A DNA stretch of 64,000 bases from Stentor roeselii (taxonomy: Eukaryota > Ciliophora > Heterotrichea > Heterotrichida > Stentoridae), in contig RSEH01000153.1 in the NCBI GenBank assembly GCA_006503475.1, positions 51,098-115,097 of the forward strand, read 5' to 3'. Below the pieces are notes generated by a model that was not told the origin of the DNA, ran no database searches, and was given only the letters and a program-made list of their open reading frames with translations. The translations under genes and the position numbers were made by a program. Numbering within the stretch: the stretch's first letter is position 1; each line of letters starts with the position of its first letter. Below are positions 45,801 through 56,400 of this stretch, piece by piece.

Positions 45801-46077
45801 AGCCACTTTTACGCTCGATTAAAGGCTGCTCTCCTTCCATCACACCTTCGGGGTTGAGGATGTTGAAGAAATGGAAACTTTGGTACATCTTTGCTTTAAA
45901 GTCTCCAGGGATCTCGCCCCAGATCTTTACTTTGTTGGACTTGGTCAGAGTGACTGAGTCTTTTATTTTCGTCTCTAACAGGTTTGTTAGGATTATTGGC
46001 GTCAAAACTGCGATTAAAAGGAAGACTATTCCCCAGAAGGATAGACATCCTCCGATCACCCATTGGCGTTTAATCAT
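42847..46077 (-). CDS. CD36/scavenger-receptor-B family protein with enlarged ectodomain
   Basis: 1076 residues from ATG 46077. One N-terminal helix (about 8-32) and one C-terminal helix (about 1018-1045) enclose a very large lumenal region, the CD36/LIMP-2 topology. After the first helix come VTLTKSNKVKIWG, FHFFNILNPEGVMEGEQPLIERKSGYVYQEY, the signature order of CD36 proteins (compare NPQEVM, RGPYTYR). CD36 ectodomains are about 400 residues; here the lumenal part is nearly 1,000, with several self-similar stretches (LPLLGG, WVQALMEN, DPIFLAGLQWTSSGVTLFPPF and later DPMYMAKMQWGQSMITMNLPSIF). This suggests internal duplication of the ectodomain. It should bind or transport lipids at the surface or lysosome (inference). 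Confidence 0.85.
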   Translation of the reverse strand: MIKRQWVIGGCLSFWGIVFLLIAVLTPIILTNLLETKIKDSVTLTKSNKVKIWGEIPGDFKAKMYQSFHFFNILNPEGVMEGEQPLIERKSGYVYQEYDYFKKTHWEKKNGKKLVRFHLLRYTKKTSNTKWPSSVSAEDQITQLSLGAFGAWFQLKHLTREQIALSGLFQIVNGLETSLLTTGYSQLILPLLGGYRAAYAFIFEPAGISQERASSIWNDKYYGMGRNTSNPIWVQALMENLKNDTFTLTHPISGTIYVLWSYFGLTDLELMSIFTGHFKDSYDLTTILFYNNYECPDNPHAPLTCDPIFLAGLQWTSSGVTLFPPFMANPSISVAGANDTTPGYPELYYFFNSTSIRNKYGSCNFTIDDYNSLFYYNRKNNFPAYSKFTLLDVGKINSFFEWAYKGRFDLISEMLNLGTETKARILWDYINALIDYTALQGRFDPEVYNIDNRGMTQEISLGTLGSQTLYSLLVGMSETLPIAISSIYNLKRSFEDKFECGKTVSEILSPESASICSSLELEWSPSSNGISYWIKAYWYDVNSTSWVEFMKLSNLNQSEMIQLFKTNNNLTNTFAKYDKELKINFNCPNIGLRCDPMYMAKMQWGQSMITMNLPSIFQEIFIKNSTSITNYQYLSMGYTGTPEYFAFISAKNLEDSANLTLDQIDLLLSFEGLLNSVVHQNFFLFEYERDYEGQMKLLQIDMPGVMIDYLRYMIDLYALGGLIKTKTVNQILWADYNEPLLIQSKNLSPLLGGNPATNLNSTSLGQNMTQDYFKHVSESMRDGMDTGEQHSKDVRRYRLYGGKPYINLLTQAYLGESPKGPNISYVNYNPWPVEIPIDGTDAWGFKPYITKHSHLKFFLDISGVIFNGIYDKKTTKRNFECLRFIIDPDDLQNVTKNPKNLKYYAFAPNGLVNQTSVLTAPLFGSKPYYLDGDKTLRKLINYTDPSQVEPDKYESSFDIEKYTGTALKAMEQLQYNAELKPDMLYPKLGLYNLKEYGFNTYMPMFFLQRYEILSQHICDKYFGVIHVVLTVILVAQIVGYVLAGIFVILLAVYIWRRHRKAKIDSESEHGQSLMIK

Positions 46078-46357
46078 TTACTAGTATGGAGGGTTTTTTT
46101 GATTTGGTGATGTTTGGTGGATTGGAAGAAGAGGAGCTTTTGGGGTTTATGGATTTTGGATTTTTATTAGTGTGGAATTGGATTATTTTGGGGAGTAGAG
46201 AATTAATAGATTGGAAATCTAGAGGTAGGGATAAGGAATTCTTGAGGAATTAATTTTATAATTGCAAATTTAGAAACTCTTGACCAGCCAACCTGAAAAA
46301 TTCCCATTCCCCAAAACCCATAATAATCTCTCAAATCTTCTAATAATTTTTTTAAAA

Positions 46358-47809
46358 ATGTTTAAAGAAACTGCTCAAAACTTCGACGAGATCTTAAAAT
46401 GCGTGATCTGTTTCGAAAAGCTTTCAGATGCGAAGATGTGTCCATTCTGTTCAAAACTCTTCTGCAAAATCTGCATCCGAAAGTGGTTAACAGAGAATCG
46501 TTTAGAATGTCCTCACTGCCGTAGCGGTCTCCGTCTAGAAAACATCATAACCTGCCGATTCGTGAAAGACTTAAACCAAGCCCTCGAGTCACTAAGCCAA
46601 ACTCGTTCAGACACAACAGACCGGTGCGAAAGTCACGATTGCCCTTTAAACTACTTCTGCTCCACATGCGAGAAGCCGATATGCTCAGACTGTGCAATGT
46701 TCAGCTCTGATCACAAAGGCCATGATTTCCTTCATTTAAATGTCGTTTATTCTCAGCATATTCAACAGATCGAACTTGAAAAGTCTTCACTTAAAAAACA
46801 GATCTTTACTCTTGAGTCTCTTTCAAAAGAAATCGATTTGAAATTTGAGAAGTTTTCAGTTTTTAGTGAAGAAAAAAATAGAGAACTTAAAAATTTCATG
46901 GAAAATGCTCAGACCAGACTTGAAGACCAGCTTTTTTTGAGACTTGAGGAACTGAAAAGAAAGAAAAAAAGTGTTTTAGAGGAAATTGGGAAATTAGAAG
47001 ATTTGCAGGAGGAGATTGAAAGAGAAACAACACTTGCTGGTAAAAGTAAATTAATTTCAATCAGCTCTGACCTGGTCCAAAGGCTAAAAAAGTTCCAAAG
47101 TCCTGACGTGAAGCAATTTGAGACCCATTCTTTGAATTTCGAGTTCCAATCAGAAGTGATTCCAAGTTATGAAAGTGCAGATTTCGAATTAAAAGGTTTT
47201 TCTCTTGCTCAGAACTCATCTGAAGTCGTTTATAGTCAGAACCTGGAGTTCAATGGACTTGTCTGGAGACTCAAGGTCTACCCTAATGGAAATGGCGTCG
47301 CGAAAAATAATTACATGTCAGTTTTCATTGAACTCGTCAAGGGCTACCCGGGCTCGGCGAGGTATGACTACAGAGTCGAAATGATTAACTTGGCTGATGC
47401 TTCTAAATCTGTTCAGCGCGAGTACAACTCAGACTTCGAACAAGGAGAGTGCTGGGGATATAACAGGTTCTATCGAATTGATTTACTTAGGGAAGAAGGA
47501 TATTTAGATCAAAGTGATTCGCTGCATATGAAATTTTATATAAGACCTCCGACTTTCTATCAGATGGCTAAAGATCAAGCTAATTTCATCAAGGTTTTAA
47601 AGGAAAAGGAAGAAACTTCTAGGGCTAGGTTTCAGGGAATTGTTGAAAAGATTAAAACTTTTGATCAGAATGATGAGGACAATTTACATCAACAGTTTTT
47701 TATGAGTCCTGAAGAAGTTAGTGAGGATCGTGAAGTCTCTGAGGCTTCGGAGAAATGGAATTTTGAACAGTGTCGATGTGAGAGTGAGGAAGATGTTGAT
47801 GTTGAGTAA
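46358..47809 (+). CDS. TRIM37-like RING/B-box/coiled-coil/MATH protein
   Basis: 483 residues. I chose ATG 46358 because the 26 upstream codons contain no other ATG and the first is TTG. The RING finger spans about 15-54 (CVIC, CPFC, CKIC, CPHC). The B-box spans about 86-122 (CESHDCPLNYFC, CSDCAMFSSDHKGHDF). A long coiled coil (about 140-235) follows, then a MATH domain (about 285-430) with WRLKVYPNGNGVAKNNYMSVFIEL and GYNRFYRIDLL. This order is diagnostic for TRIM37, a ubiquitin ligase of centrosomes and peroxisomes. The tail is acidic. Function inferred from the family. Confidence 0.9.
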   Translation: MFKETAQNFDEILKCVICFEKLSDAKMCPFCSKLFCKICIRKWLTENRLECPHCRSGLRLENIITCRFVKDLNQALESLSQTRSDTTDRCESHDCPLNYFCSTCEKPICSDCAMFSSDHKGHDFLHLNVVYSQHIQQIELEKSSLKKQIFTLESLSKEIDLKFEKFSVFSEEKNRELKNFMENAQTRLEDQLFLRLEELKRKKKSVLEEIGKLEDLQEEIERETTLAGKSKLISISSDLVQRLKKFQSPDVKQFETHSLNFEFQSEVIPSYESADFELKGFSLAQNSSEVVYSQNLEFNGLVWRLKVYPNGNGVAKNNYMSVFIELVKGYPGSARYDYRVEMINLADASKSVQREYNSDFEQGECWGYNRFYRIDLLREEGYLDQSDSLHMKFYIRPPTFYQMAKDQANFIKVLKEKEETSRARFQGIVEKIKTFDQNDEDNLHQQFFMSPEEVSEDREVSEASEKWNFEQCRCESEEDVDVE

Positions 47810-48685
47810 ATGGTATTTAGAGATAACCTTTTTCTTGGCTTGGACCAGGTAAAAATTTGATTAATAAGTAATAAGATTGGTTTTTGGAGATGGGAAAATA
47901 GATTTATTTAATTTTGATATAATAGTGGAATTCTGGCATTTGATAAATAGAATTCCAAGAATATAAAGTGTGTTCTTCATCATTTCTTATCTTTATTTTA
48001 GGATTTTACTTGAAATTATAAAATATCTACTCAGAAAAAAACTATAAAAACTTATTTGGAAAGTTTACATTTAATTTGATTTTCTAATAACTACAAGATC
48101 ATCATTTATAAATTTTTCAATTCCTTTAAGATCCTCAATTCTTATAAGTTTAATATTTCAAGTATACCTAAAAGTGACAAAAGATTTGTATACTTAATTC
48201 AACTAATTAGATCTTTATTTCATTTTTACTTAAATAGGATGTATTTAATATTTCTGTCTCATAACAATTATCATCTTGAACTATTTCTGAAAATGAAATA
48301 TTTTATTGTCCTAATGACAACTTATAAAGTTTTCGATAAATGTAGGATATTAATCATTATCAATTTATCTGCAATATCAATTCTATTCAGGTTACTTTGA
48401 TATAACCTTTGAAATTTATCAAAAACCCTAACTTTAAAAAGAAAACATAAAAATAATAATTATATAAGTTCTGAGTCTATTTCAGACTGATCAAAATTCC
48501 ATAATAATCATTTCAAACGATTTAATCAAGCTAGAACAAAATAAAAATCAAAAAAAATCATAAAGTCAAAATATTTATAAAAAAATAATCAAATTACTTT
48601 GAAAAACCCTTCAAAACACCTACTACATAAGAAAACAATCTAAATTCATTTAAAGAATTGAATGCAAAAATAATTCTTCTTATAA
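47810..48685. other. Gene-free AT-rich spacer
   Basis: 876 bp between the TRIM37-like gene and the first LNR gene. No frame is open long enough to suggest a gene and no tRNA or repeat is seen. It marks the change from the tightly packed left region to the looser right region. The last bases are CTTATAA next to the LNR gene ATG. Confidence 0.5.
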
Positions 48686-51600
48686 ATGTTCAGTATCTTG
48701 CTAATTTTAACTTTTGTTTACTCTGAAGATCAATGCATCTCATCATGGAAAGGTGATGATTATTGCGACCTTGTATGCATGACAAAATTGGATGAATTTG
48801 ATAAAGGTGACTGTCTTCTCTATTGCACTTCAAGCGGATGCTCCAAGACTGGTCCTGATTCAATTTGCGACTCTGAATGCGACATTGTTGAATGTGGGTT
48901 TGACTATGAAGATTGTGTAGAGTGTAGCCCAGGATGCACAGAACAAATGAGAACTAACAGTGAATGCGATCTTGTATGCAATAACATTGCTTGTAATTAT
49001 GATAATGAAAAGTGTCTATGTGCTGCTGGGTGTACTCCAGAGAAATTATCAAGTCTTAATTGTGAAGTGTCTTGTAATAATTTGGCTTGCAATTATCAGA
49101 ATGGAAAATGCCTTTGCGCTACTGGCTGTACATCTGATAAGATTTTAAGTCTTAACTGTGAAGAGTCTTGTAATAATTTGGCTTGCAATTATCAAAATGG
49201 AAAATGCCTTTGCGCTATTGGCTGTACTCCAGAGAAATTATCAAGTCTTAGTTGTGAAGAGTCTTGTAATAATTTGGCTTGCAATTATCAAAATGGAAAA
49301 TGCCTTTGCGCTATTGGCTGTACTCCAGATAAATTATCAAGTCTTAATTGTGATGAATCTTGTAATAATTTGGCTTGCAATTATCAAAATGAAAAATGTT
49401 TATGCTCCTCAGGATGTACGTTAGAAAAGCTCTCAAGTTTAGTCTGCTATGAATCCTGTAATAACCTAGCATGTAACTATCAAAATGAAAAATGCTTATG
49501 CTCTTCTGGCTGTACACCAGAAAAGCTTTCAAGTCAGGTTTGTGATGTATCTTGTAATAATCAAGCGTGTAATTACCAGAATGGCAAATGTTTATGTGCT
49601 CCAGGATGCACTTCTGATTTATTGATAAATAATTTTTGTGATTCAGTTTGTAACCTGCAAACATGCAATTACGATAACGGAAAATGCTTATGCGCAGTCG
49701 GATGTTCTCCAGATCTTCTAACTAACAATATATGCGATTCATCTTGTAATGTCTTGGCATGCAGCTATGATAATGGAGACTGTTTATGCAATGCAGGGTG
49801 TTATCCTAATCTTTTAGCTAATACTATCTGCGACTCAGTTTGCAATGTAAATTCCTGCAGTTATGATAATGGAAAATGTCTTTGCAGCTTAGAATGTCTT
49901 CCAGCGCTTTTGAGTAATGATGTGTGTGATTCTGCATGTAATGTTGCAGCATGCAACTATGATAACAATAAATGTTTGTGCAATCCGGGCTGCACACAAG
50001 ATCTGCTGAATAATGGCATCTGCGATATAGACTGCAATGTTTTTGCCTGTGGGTTCGATAATAATGACTGCTTTTGTGAGATAGAGGATGGTTTCTATAT
50101 CTCTGGAGAAAACTGTCTTAGTTGTCATCCATCTTGTCTTACATGCATCTCAGGAGGCCCTTCAGATTGCCTTTCATGTAAACCTAACTTTCAACTACTG
50201 AACTCCTCCTGCATCTGCAACATTTCTTACTTCAAACAAGGTGAAAACTGCCTGAAATGTCCAGAATCATGCCTTTCATGTTCTTCATCTCTTTACTATA
50301 AATGCAAAGAATGCAGTACATCCTTACTCGAAGGTATTTGTTACAAGCTCTGCCCCTTAGGCTACAAAAAACAAGGTTCGAACTGCATCTTAAACAACTT
50401 TCAAGCCATCAACTTTCGATTCGACGGAAGTGTTTCTGCTTTGCAAGAGCGAAATACAGGTGAAATGGCTGAGCCTTGCACAAAAGAGTCAGAAATAATT
50501 GTCTATCACAGAAAAGGACTGTTTTTTAATGGGCTCAACACGTGTTTTTCGTTTAGACCTGAAGATCTAGACAATCCCATAATCGGTCCAAGTTTTTCAA
50601 TGAATATTTGGGTTAGATCTTTAAATGAATTTGAACTTTTTGAACTTTTCTCATCAGAAGAGTTCTTTTTAAGGCTTTCTTTGTCACCTCAGGGGTTATT
50701 TTCAGGAGTTTTAAATAATGAGATGTTTCAAGCAGTTATGAATGGAAGTTTCAACGCTTTTGAATGGAATTGTGTTGGATTTGGACTTAATTATACAGAA
50801 AAAAGTGAATTTTTTTATAAGATCAATACAAAAATGATAAATACGATGATTTTAACGGTTAATCCTTATAAAGACTCTGAAAACTCGAAGTTGATTTTAG
50901 GCTCCAGGAATGAAAATAAAGATTTTTTTAAAGGTTTTCTGTTTTCTTTTGAGATTTTTAACAATTTTGTTAAGTTTGAAGAATTTTCAATAATTTCAGG
51001 AATCGGATGTGAAATTTTTCCGAAGTTTTTTAATGAATGTCTTGATATTTGTGGAGTTAATGAGTTTATGACAGAAGATTTCAAATGCGCTGCATGTCCT
51101 AAACGTTGCAAATTTGGATGTATTGATGATTTGACTTGTCAGATCTGTAAGACTGCAAATTGCACTGAATGTGATACTCTTGATTTAAGGATATGTTTAA
51201 AATGTGAAAACGGGTTTGGCCTTACTAATGGAACATGTGCAGAGTGTAGAGATTCTCAATTTTACAACCCGATGACCTCTACTTGTGAAAATTGCCAAAG
51301 TTTTTGCAAAATCTGCACTGAAAAAATATGTTCTGAATGTGAGGAGAATTTTGTAATAAATTCTAAAGGTATTTGTGAATGTCAGCAAGGTTTTGAACTG
51401 AATGATACTATTTGTCAGCAAGCATTTTTTTCAGCCTTTTTGTTGATATTTAGCAATAACTCAGTTATGGTAAAATTCGAAAAAGATTTGAAAGAAATTC
51501 TTACAATTGAAAGTTTAAAAGTTGAAGTAAATAATGATTCTATTGATTTTGATTTGGAAAAGATAGACTTGAAGTCATATATAATAAACTTGAAGCATTT

Positions 51601-52909
51601 AAAATCAATTAAAACTGACAACAGGAAAATTCAGGTCAAGTTCAAAGATAAAATCTTTTCAATTAATAATTTTCTACTTGTTGATAAGGTCTTAGAAGGA
51701 ACTTTGTTCGATGAGGAAGATGAAAATTCAACTGAAGACCAAAAAGATATAAATGTTGCTTCCAACTACGGGATAAACGCTTTTTTTATCGCGGGAGGTT
51801 TAACTGTTACCTCTTCTTTGATTTCCTTTAATCCTCTTCAGATCTTCTATTTTTTAAACATTTTAGAAATTTACATTTATTCTGTGCTTTTTGACCTGGA
51901 ATTCAATTCAAGTTTTGTTAAATTTATTGAAAATTTAAAAAATTTTACTAAAATTCCGAATTTTCTGGATAAAATATTGAAAATTCAATCAGATATACCG
52001 AAAAAATTTCATCGGCTTGGAATAAAAAACAGCTTTGCTTTGATAAATTCTATAGTTTCTTTGATTATTCTAGCAATTTTAATGATCTTGCAGATATTTT
52101 CTGTCATTTTTATGAGAATGAGTTTTAGGTTAAAACATTATGGGGAATATCTTAGATCTAAAATTGTTTTCGGCTTTTACTTAAGATTTTATTTCCAGTT
52201 TTTCCTTGATTTGGCTACTTTTTGCTTACTTTCAATAGTTTACACTAATTTTGAAAACATTTTCAATTTCTTTGACAAATTCTTCAGTATTTTCTTTTTG
52301 GTAATTATTATCTAGTCACTTTTATGCTTTTGCTTCATTTCAATGATAATAAAGCTATTCAGAATTTTTAGATATTGTAGTAATCAAGATTCAATGAAAG
52401 AAATGCTTAATGAATTCAAATCTAATTCCTACTCTTACTCATATTATTATCTTCTGTTCATCTTCAGAAGATTAATTCTTTCAATTTCAATTGTTTTATT
52501 CAATGATTTTTTTTTGCAGCTGACTCTTAATCTGGTCTTTACTTTTATTGTAAAATTTACTTAGGTTTTGTTTTACTTGATTTCAATTCAGCCTTTTAAG
52601 AGCAAGCAATCCTTTTCTTTTAATTTTGTATCTGAAATGCATATTTTTGTTTTCTATTCCCTTCTATTATATTTCTCAGCGAAACAAACATCACATTATC
52701 TAAAAAATTCCAAAACTCTAATCTTTCTTATTATTTCGACTTTTGCAAATATAGCTATTTTACAGATTGTGACTCTAGTGACAAGCAGCTATCAATTCAT
52801 TAAGAGTAAATGCACAAAAGCAAACAAAATAGCTCCTGAAGTAATTTTCACTACAACAGTCTCAAAAGTACAGATTTGGAAAAACCGAAAAGAAAAAGTA
52901 TTAGTTTAG
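48686..52909 (+). CDS. Large surface protein: LNR repeats, LamG-like domain, multi-pass C-terminus
   Basis: Three exons (48686-52300, 52316-52549, 52565-52909) give 1397 residues. A signal peptide is followed by two irregular and then twelve 32-residue LNR-type repeats (about 81-464). A Cys-rich furin-like stretch follows. A LamG-like beta region spans about 575-790 (RGLFFNGLNTCFSF, FSMNIWVRS, KLILGSRNENKDFFKGF). A second Cys-rich region runs to about 915. The last 380 residues carry several membrane helices, which the two introns join in frame. The C-terminal FIFRRLILSISIVLF and ISIQPFKSKQ blocks match the membrane modules of the 53411 and 63290 genes. A receptor, adhesion or channel role at the cell surface is inference. 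Confidence 0.85.
48926..50077 (+). repeat. Twelve 96-bp LNR-type coding repeats
   Basis: Twelve units of exactly 96 bp (32 residues, pattern G-C...C...C-N-N-x-A-C-N-Y-x-N-x-x-C-x-C) start at 48926, with no gaps. Units at 49022-49405 are the most alike at DNA level, which suggests recent unequal exchange there. Confidence 0.92.
52301..52315 (+). other. 15-nt intron 1 of LNR/LamG gene
   Basis: GTAATTATTATCTAG, phase 0, with A at position 10. Its TAG would end the protein inside a membrane segment. Confidence 0.88.
52550..52564 (+). other. 15-nt intron 2 of LNR/LamG gene
   Basis: GTAAAATTTACTTAG, phase 0, with A at position 10. Removal joins two halves of a membrane helix leading into the IQPF block. 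Confidence 0.88.
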
Positions 52910-53410
52910 TTTACTAGTTTAAGTAGATTTTAGACCAAATCGACTATGATTTGAGGCTGAGTTGAATATATTTAAAGATTCTTTTATAATATTACTTTTG
53001 CCAAATTATTCATTTGAGAGAGTGCTAATAAACTACACTATACACTTGAATTAATATTTTAGACAAATTTGAATTTAAGAATTATATATGTTTTGGTTTG
53101 AGAGTAAATAATAATGATCAGTTAATTTCGAAAATAAGCCTCAGAATATAAGATCTGATTTAATTCTACGTGATTATATATAAGATTAAACAAAATTCCA
53201 TCAAAGGAACGATTAAACTATTTTCCATTTTATTTACTACAGCATAATCTAATTTTCCATATTTAATTTTGATATAATTTCTAAGTTGTTCGGATTTAAA
53301 TTTTCTTATCTTTCAATCTTCTTTTAAGCAAAGAGACTATATTGTTTAACTTAATACCAAATTGATGTATTTCATTTTTATATCATCAATCAAAAAAATT
53401 TAACTTATAA
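52910..53410. other. Gene-free AT-rich spacer
   Basis: 501 bp between two same-strand LNR genes. Nothing codes here that I can see. It ends with CTTATAA directly before the next ATG, the same seven bases as before the 48686 start. Confidence 0.5.
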
Positions 53411-56400
53411 ATGATTTTTAGCCTGATGTTTATGATTGGCACTATCAGCAGCTCTTGCAATGAAAATTGCACAGAAGTTTTACTTAACAATAGTAACTGC
53501 GATTTCTCATGCATGACTGCATCATGTGACTTTGATCTTGGTGACTGTCTGGTATCTTGCAATCAAACTGGTTGTAATAAGACAAGTCCTGATTCATCTT
53601 GTGACCTTAGCTGCAATTTTAAAGAATGCGGATATGACTACGGTGATTGTTTAGATTGCAGTCCAGGATGCACGAGCGAAATGCTTGAGAATACATCTTG
53701 TCAATCATCATGCAACAATTCAGCCTGCAACTATCAAAACGGAATTTGTTTTTGTGCCCCTGATTGCCCTCCAGTTTTCCTAAAAAATTCATCTTGTCAA
53801 CACCCATGCAACAATTCAGCTTGCAACTATCAAAATGGAATTTGTCTCTGTTCTCCTGAATGCACTCCAGAAAAACTTGGAAATTCTTCATGCCAACCAG
53901 AATGCAACAACTCAGCCTGCAACTATCAAAACGGAATCTGTCTCTGTTCTCCTAAATGCACTCCAGAAAAACTTGCAAATTCTTCATGCCAACCAGAATG
54001 CAACAACTTGGCTTGTAATTATCAAAATGAGTTGTGTTTATGTTCTTCTGGTTGCACTCCAGAAAAACTTGAAAATTCTTCTTGTCAAATAGAATGCAAT
54101 AACTCGGCTTGTAATTTTCAGAATGAGTTTTGTAATTGTTCTTTTGATTGCACTCCAGAAAAACTTAAAAATTTAACTTGTCAAATAGAGTGCAACAACT
54201 CGGCCTGTAACTATCAAAATGAATTATGCCTATGCTCCTCTGGATGCACTCCGACCAAGTTTGAAAATTCTTCATGCCAAAAAGAGTGCAACAACTCGGC
54301 TTGCAACTATCAAGATGAGTTGTGTCTCTGTTCTTCTGGTTGCACTCCAGAAAAACTTGCAAATTTAACTTGTCAAACAGAATGCAACAACTCAGCTTGT
54401 AACTTTCAAAATGAATTGTGTTTATGTTCGGCTGGATGTACTCCGACAAAATTTGCAAATTCTTCATGTCAAGCAGAGTGCAATAATTCAGCTTGTAACT
54501 ACCAAAATGAAAAATGCCTATGTGCCTCTGGATGCACTCCAGAAAAAATTGCGAATTCAATTTGTGAATCTTCATGCAACAATTCAGCTTGTAACTATGA
54601 CAATGATACTTGTTTATGTGCTCCTGGCTGCACTCCAGAGAAATTTGAAAATTCAACATGTGAAGATTCATGTAATAATTTAGCCTGCAACTATCAGAAT
54701 GAAATTTGCTTATGTGCTCCAGGGTGCACTCCGGAAAAAATTGAAAATTCGACTTGTCAACTTTCATGTAATAACTCAGAATGTGACTATCAAAATGGGA
54801 AATGTTTATGTAGTCCAGGCTGCTATCCAGATTTAATTTCAAATAAAATTTGTGACAAGTTTTGTAATGAATCATCATGCTGGTGGGACGGTAACGACTG
54901 TGATTGTAACTCGGGTTGTCATCGAAACATGATAAATGACAGTATCTGCAACCCTGAATGCAATGTATCTGAATGCTTTTATGATTGGGACGATTGTAAC
55001 TGTGCACATGGTTGTAATGCAATTCGACTTGGCAACAATATTTGCGATTTAAGCTGTAATGTCTCAGAATGTTTTTATGATTATGAAGATTGCAATTGTG
55101 ATCCAGAGTGCGACTGGAATTGGATAAATGACGGAGTTTGTCAAACTGTTTGTAATACAAATAATTGCTCTTATGATGGAGGAGACTGCAACTGTCATGG
55201 TGAGTGTTACGAATATATGATTAGGAATTCTTATTGTGATAGTGACTGTAATGTTACTGAATGCATATTTGATGATGGGGATTGTGACTGCTTTCCTGGA
55301 TGCTCGCCCACTATGTTCAATACAGGAACTTGCGATGATATATGTAATCGAACAGAATGTCATTTCGACGGCAATGATTGCAATTGCAATACAGACTGCC
55401 ATCAATCTATGCTAAATAATAATATTTGTGATGTCGCCTGCAACGTCTCTAGTTGTTTCTACGACTACGAAGACTGTGAATGCGATACAGGATGCAACCC
55501 AGCAATGCTAAACAACAGTATATGCGACCCAAGCTGCAACACATCTCTATGCAATTTCGATTACGGAGACTGTGACTGCAGCCCAGGCTGCACCTTAGAA
55601 TTACTCCAAAACAATGAGTGTGATCCAGTTTGTGACGTGAAAGTCTGTTGGTTTGACTGGGGATTATGTGGAAGTTGCGCATCTGGATGCTTTGAATCAA
55701 TGATTTTTAATTCGATTTGTGATGATAAATGTCAAGTCGCTGATTGCGATTATGACTCTTTAGGATGCACAGACACTTTTTTCTACTGGGCGAATTTTAG
55801 TTTATTTGCCAGGGACAATGTGGAAAATGTTTATGAAATAAGCAATAATGAGTATTTTACTTTTACGAATGAGTCACTTAATGTTCAAATTTATGTTCTT
55901 GGAGGTGATTTCTGGTTTATCAACCAAACTGATCTTTTTGAATATTTGACTCCAGAAATTGTTATTATTGAACCTTTGTATTGCAGTCTTATCATTGTTG
56001 ATGGTTGTTATCTGGAAGGTCAAAGGCCGGTTTTTTATGTGATGAATGGGAAGTTCTTCGGGGTGAACATGATTTTGACCTTTAAGAATATTCAGTTTTC
56101 TGCTTTTCATAATATCAGTTTTTATAGTTCTGCTGAATATTGCCAGTATTTGAATATCAGTGGGTACCAAGTGTATAATGATAGAAAATTCAGAATTGAT
56201 GGAATTTTTTCTTTTTTAAATGATTCGATTTGCAGTAAAAGTGTTAATTTTAACTATTTTGATGTAAAAGAAGGAGGATTTTTGGGACTTTATGTAAGGT
56301 TTATTTAGGATGTTGCTTTTAAGAATATTCGGTATAACTATAAGTCAATAATTTTTTTGAATAATGGGTCGGCTGTACTGGAAAAGGTGGATTTTTTTAA

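Noticed and set aside
46280-46357. Upstream start (TTG) for the TRIM37-like gene
   Set aside because: Non-ATG starts are not expected in a ciliate; the RING finger follows ATG 46358 closely.
54165-55160. 331-residue open frame on the minus strand opposite the LNR array
   Set aside because: It arises from the periodic antisense of the Cys/Asn-rich 96-bp repeats and mirrors their period; the plus strand explains the sequence.
48926-55768. CRISPR-like or satellite arrays with 96-bp period
   Set aside because: The units are fully coding, keep frame and Cys spacing, and have no spacer/repeat structure.
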